From: Gamarada debralockiae
Lineage: Eukaryota > Ascomycota > Leotiomycetes > Helotiales > Hyphodiscaceae
Length of the DNA: 64,000 nucleotides
Assembly (NCBI GenBank): GCA_002803225.1
Contig: NXFV01000465.1
Span: 60,560-124,559, forward strand
Reading direction: 5' to 3'
Positions 60,989-64,000 of this stretch are shown piece by piece. The first letter of the stretch is position 1, and every line of letters begins with the position of its first letter. Below the pieces are notes generated by a model. The model searched no databases and had not been told where the DNA came from. It worked only from the letters and a program-made list of their open reading frames with translations. A program made the translations under genes and the position numbers.

Positions 60989-62527
60989 ATGCCGCACATC
61001 ACGGCTGCCATGCATAGGAGTGTACGAAGGGGAGTGAGCGACATTGTGTTCGATAGTCTGCTGAAGAGGAGCTCAATAACAGGAGAAGTCGACAGTGTCA
61101 AGAATACCTTTTCAAGCTGGAGTAATTGTATGGCAAAATCATATTGCAAGTAGGTTTTGACTCCGCTACTCTCAAGAGCCCTGCTCATACATTCCAGGTG
61201 GCCTGTCATAATCGCGATTATCGTTGCCTCCCTAATTGTCTTCTCGGTTCTCTGGTGTATAATTCGTTGCGCATGCTGTGGGATGTCATGCTGCTGTAGC
61301 TGTTTCTCGTTCCTCAAATGCTGCGATTGCTGTGGTGGATGCTGCGATGGAAAGAAGGACAAACCCATGAAACACCTCGACGAACCCTACCCTCCTCGAC
61401 AAGGCTTTGCAAATCAAGGATATCAGGCTCCCGCTCCTATGATGGGAGGTGGTTTGGGTGGAAAGCCAGAACCTCCTCAATACGCACAATTTGAAGTTGG
61501 GAAGAATGGCCTGGCTGTAGATCCAAAGCCAAGTAGTCTGTCGGAAGATGCATTACCTCCAATGCCGAGTTGGGATAGTGCTACCAAGAAACATGTCTTG
61601 ACTGAGGAAGAGAAGAACGCTGTTGAATTGGGCGAATTAGATCCTGCGACAGGACAGCAGGTTCCTCTGATGACAAGTGCGGCGAGTCCAGCAATTGGTG
61701 GCCCACCGAGTCCAGCCCATGATATGAACGCTAGTCCCTATGGGCCTCGACCAGGGCAGGGCATTGGTGGAAATAGCTACATAGATATCGCTGCTAGCGA
61801 TCCATATAGACGGCCAAACACATACAACCAGAATGGACACAGAGGTTCGCCATCGCCAGGGCCTAGCAGAGGAATGGGTGGACCTGAGAGAGGTTACGGA
61901 CAGGTATCTCCACTGGACGGACAAGGGAGAGGATTCCCTCCATCGCCGCAAGATCAATATGCGAACGATGGCTTTGGTGCAGCGGGAGTTGGATATGGCA
62001 GGTCACAACCTCAGCGTCAGAATTCAAACGACGCTTACGGCTCTCGCCAATATCCCCCGCAACCCCAAAGACAGTACACCGATGACTCTTCGCGTTCCCT
62101 GAACCCTGGGAGACAATACTCCGATCAACCATATGCTTCGGACAATTTCCCACCTAGTGGACCACCTCGTGGACCTTCCAGAGGACCAGGTCCCCGTGGC
62201 CCCGGGCGGATGGCTTCTCCACCGTTGAACAACAATTCTGGATTTGATTTCGGTTCAGGTGCACAACAAACATACACACGGCCTTCACCACCACCGCAAC
62301 AGATACCTTACGGTTCCTTAGAGGGTGCGAGATCAAGTCCACCATTACAGCAGGGCGGATATTATGGGGGAAGCACTGCACCGCCTTCGTATGCTAGCCG
62401 GAGCCCACCTCCACAAGAACCCACATACCCAGGGTACAAACCATATCAAGCACCAAGTCAGGGAAGCCGGGCGCCTGGCGGAGGAAGGGGAAGAGAACCG
62501 CAAAACTGGGATCCTGTCCAACGGTAG
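60989..62527 (+). CDS. Cys-rich single-pass membrane protein with Pro/Gly/Gln-rich tail (fibroin-3-related type)
   Basis: Two exons: 60989-61149 and 61198-62527 (48-nt intron); 496 aa. The first about 55 residues are extracellular or lumenal. A membrane helix (PVIIAIIVASLIVFSVLW) is followed at once by a dense cysteine cluster (CIIRCACCGMSCCCSC and CCDCCGGCCDG), likely palmitoylated. A long disordered tail rich in Pro, Gly, Gln, Tyr and Ser follows (PPSPQDQY, PRGPSRGPGP). Fungal genes of this layout are often named fibroin-3 related. A role in plasma-membrane or cell-wall organisation is plausible but unproven. The start at 60989 (AAGATGCC) is preferred; Met8 is possible. It is in tandem with the RCR-type gene, another short membrane protein with a proline-rich tail. 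Confidence 0.85.
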
Positions 62528-64000
62528 TATGAGATTGATGATTGATGACTTGAGACCATGGTCGTTTTGATTGACTGAGATGAGAAAAGCTTCAAGACTG
62601 TGTTTGTATTTTCATAGGCTGGATACTCTATTTTTCCTTCTTCGTGTGTGTTAATTTTTCATTTTCTGACCTGGCTCTTGTGGGTCTTCGACATGCTACC
62701 TGGCGTTCGATGTTCCGGCTTTTGTATTTTGATCTTGCGAGCGCTTTCCTTGGAGCCTTATATGTGTCTCTACTGTGTAGCAGCATTTTCTGGCGTTCTT
62801 CGGGGTACCGTGTAGTCTTAGCCACTACGTGGGACCCTTCGGCGAGAAGTCTGTTCCTTAGACAGCACAAAATCATATCAGAGCAAGTTCAATCAAATGC
62901 CATCATCATATGACAAATACCTTTTCGTCTGGAGTCTCTGTTCTACTCTTAAGGATATGCAGGGATCATACAAGTGTGTATTTTCTGTCTGAAAGCCCGC
63001 ACTTCGGATTACGTAGCCAGTACTCTATTTGGCATCGGATTTTGTACGTCTACGAAACTTTAGAACTACGCTCGGCGTACTGAGTTCTTTTTAGTTAGCT
63101 ATTGAGAAGATTGTTGGGAATCAAAATCGGCAATACTCTACTCTCCTTCAGCTGTAGAGTTCAGGTATCCGGCAAGCGGTGGTTGGGTCTTTCGCTGAAG
63201 CGATACATTTCAAGCTTTTTAAACACGCTATCAGCGGAGTGGCCTGAGCCGATACAACCGGTTTAGTTCGACAAGTGCCTGTTTCAGTGGGCTGGCTTTC
63301 ATCTAGGATCTCTAGTTCCATTGGCTCTGCTCGGGCCGTCGTGCGTACTTTCAAACGAGATTCGAAGGTATATCCTCAAAATTCTGCCGGGATTTTCGTG
63401 CTTAAAGGTGGTGTAATACAATTCACATGCTTCGCCTCTGTTAAAGCTCCACACTGTCTAATTCATCGCATCACATGGTGCTCTTCTTTTTGCGTTGTAT
63501 GTTATTAATGTATGTTATTATTGTATTTTTATTAGTTTTCTTGCTAGCACCGCTCATCTCCTCAAAACCTTACTTATAGCTTGTTATTTATCAATGCCTC
63601 GCTCCTCGTTTATTCCTAGATAAATCGTGATCGAGGAGAGATTAGACTCATATCATTACCGCCCGGTCATTCTGAGGATAGCTAGAACGTTGAAATATTC
63701 CATGTACCGCTTTCAGAACCTCATACTCCGAACTACGTGGAGGATCCCGGGACCGTCGGAGTGGACTAGGGGAGTGGACCTCCAGCGCTCTGGCGTAATT
63801 TGGGTGGAAATTATGGCCTCGAGCTCCCACACATTGCGTTCCAAAACACGGCCGTCAACCGGAGAAATGAGTTCGGCTTCCCGGTCCGGGAAACTTGTTC
63901 CCTTACCACTATTGGTTGGAATTGCCTAATCGAGTATGGCCTGTATTTTCCCCTCTTTTGTGGTATAAGAGAGCTCTTCCCCTCCTTGTATTTTCAGCTC
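62528..64000. other. intergenic to window edge, no supported gene
   Basis: About 1.5 kb. Short frames only, for example 63148-63354 (-) and 63627-63929 (+). The segment from 63112 begins TGTTGGGAA, like the LTR ends seen at 33.9 kb, and a TATA-like GTGGTATAAGAGAG lies near 63960. That would fit a retroelement edge, but no matching CCAACA end or target duplication is visible inside the window. Confidence 0.35.

Noticed and set aside
63112..64000. Second LTR element at the right edge
   Set aside because: Only the 5' TGTTGGG resembles an LTR end. No CCAACA partner, target duplication or retroelement protein is present.
1..64000. tRNA, rRNA or CRISPR features
   Set aside because: No B-box plus cloverleaf combination, rRNA core sequence or regularly spaced repeat array was seen on either strand by eye.

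Overview
This window is nuclear DNA of a filamentous ascomycete (Pezizomycotina; a Leotiomycetes-like genome is my guess, made without any database). The evidence is short GT-AG introns of about 45-120 nt with CTAAC/CTGAC branch sites, fungal iterative polyketide synthases, a Zn2Cys6 regulator, an eisosome Pil1/Lsp1 protein, an RCR protein and a fungal tyrosinase.

Layout. 1-2949 (-) is the N-terminal half of a non-reducing PKS (SAT-KS-start of AT) that runs off the left edge; a decayed cytochrome P450 follows at 5.2-6.1 kb. 8.5-10.4 kb holds small unrecognised proteins. 10.5-12.0 kb (-) is a broken NFX1/ZNFX1-type helicase relic. Head-to-head with it is a very large 8-exon gene (12523-22886, +) of the DUF6606/DUF3638/DUF3645 family. 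It has one single-base frameshift in exon 1, and its sequence carries a full set of SF2/SecA-like ATPase motifs. 22.9-25.3 kb is gene-poor and contains a 93-bp copy of part of that gene. 25.4-28.5 kb is a divergent pair, a short-chain dehydrogenase (-) and a C2H2+Zn2Cys6 regulator (+), sharing a promoter with two 42-bp direct repeats that each contain CCG-N5-CGG. 31.4-32.5 kb is Pil1/Lsp1.

32.8-41.3 kb (-) is a highly reducing PKS (KS-AT-DH-MT-ER-KR-ACP) that is a pseudogene. It has a lost splice donor, a deletion removing the AT nucleophile motif, frame breaks, a solo LTR with a 5-bp target duplication inside the KR domain, and a KR catalytic Tyr replaced by His. Further decayed genes follow: a bZIP/DUF3425 regulator and an alpha/beta-hydrolase. 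Between them are a small gene of unknown function and an intact GPI-anchor-like secreted protein. From 49 kb on the genes are intact and mostly conserved: secreted tyrosinase, RNA polymerase I subunit RPA135, ARL8, an RCR-type membrane protein and a Cys-rich/proline-rich membrane protein.

Reading. The left two thirds is accessory, secondary-metabolite-type territory with many broken genes. The right third is core chromosome. The regulator/dehydrogenase pair and the giant ATPase-like gene are the most interesting intact or nearly intact loci. The HR-PKS decay history is the clearest structural story. No search could be run, so family names rest on motifs read by eye.
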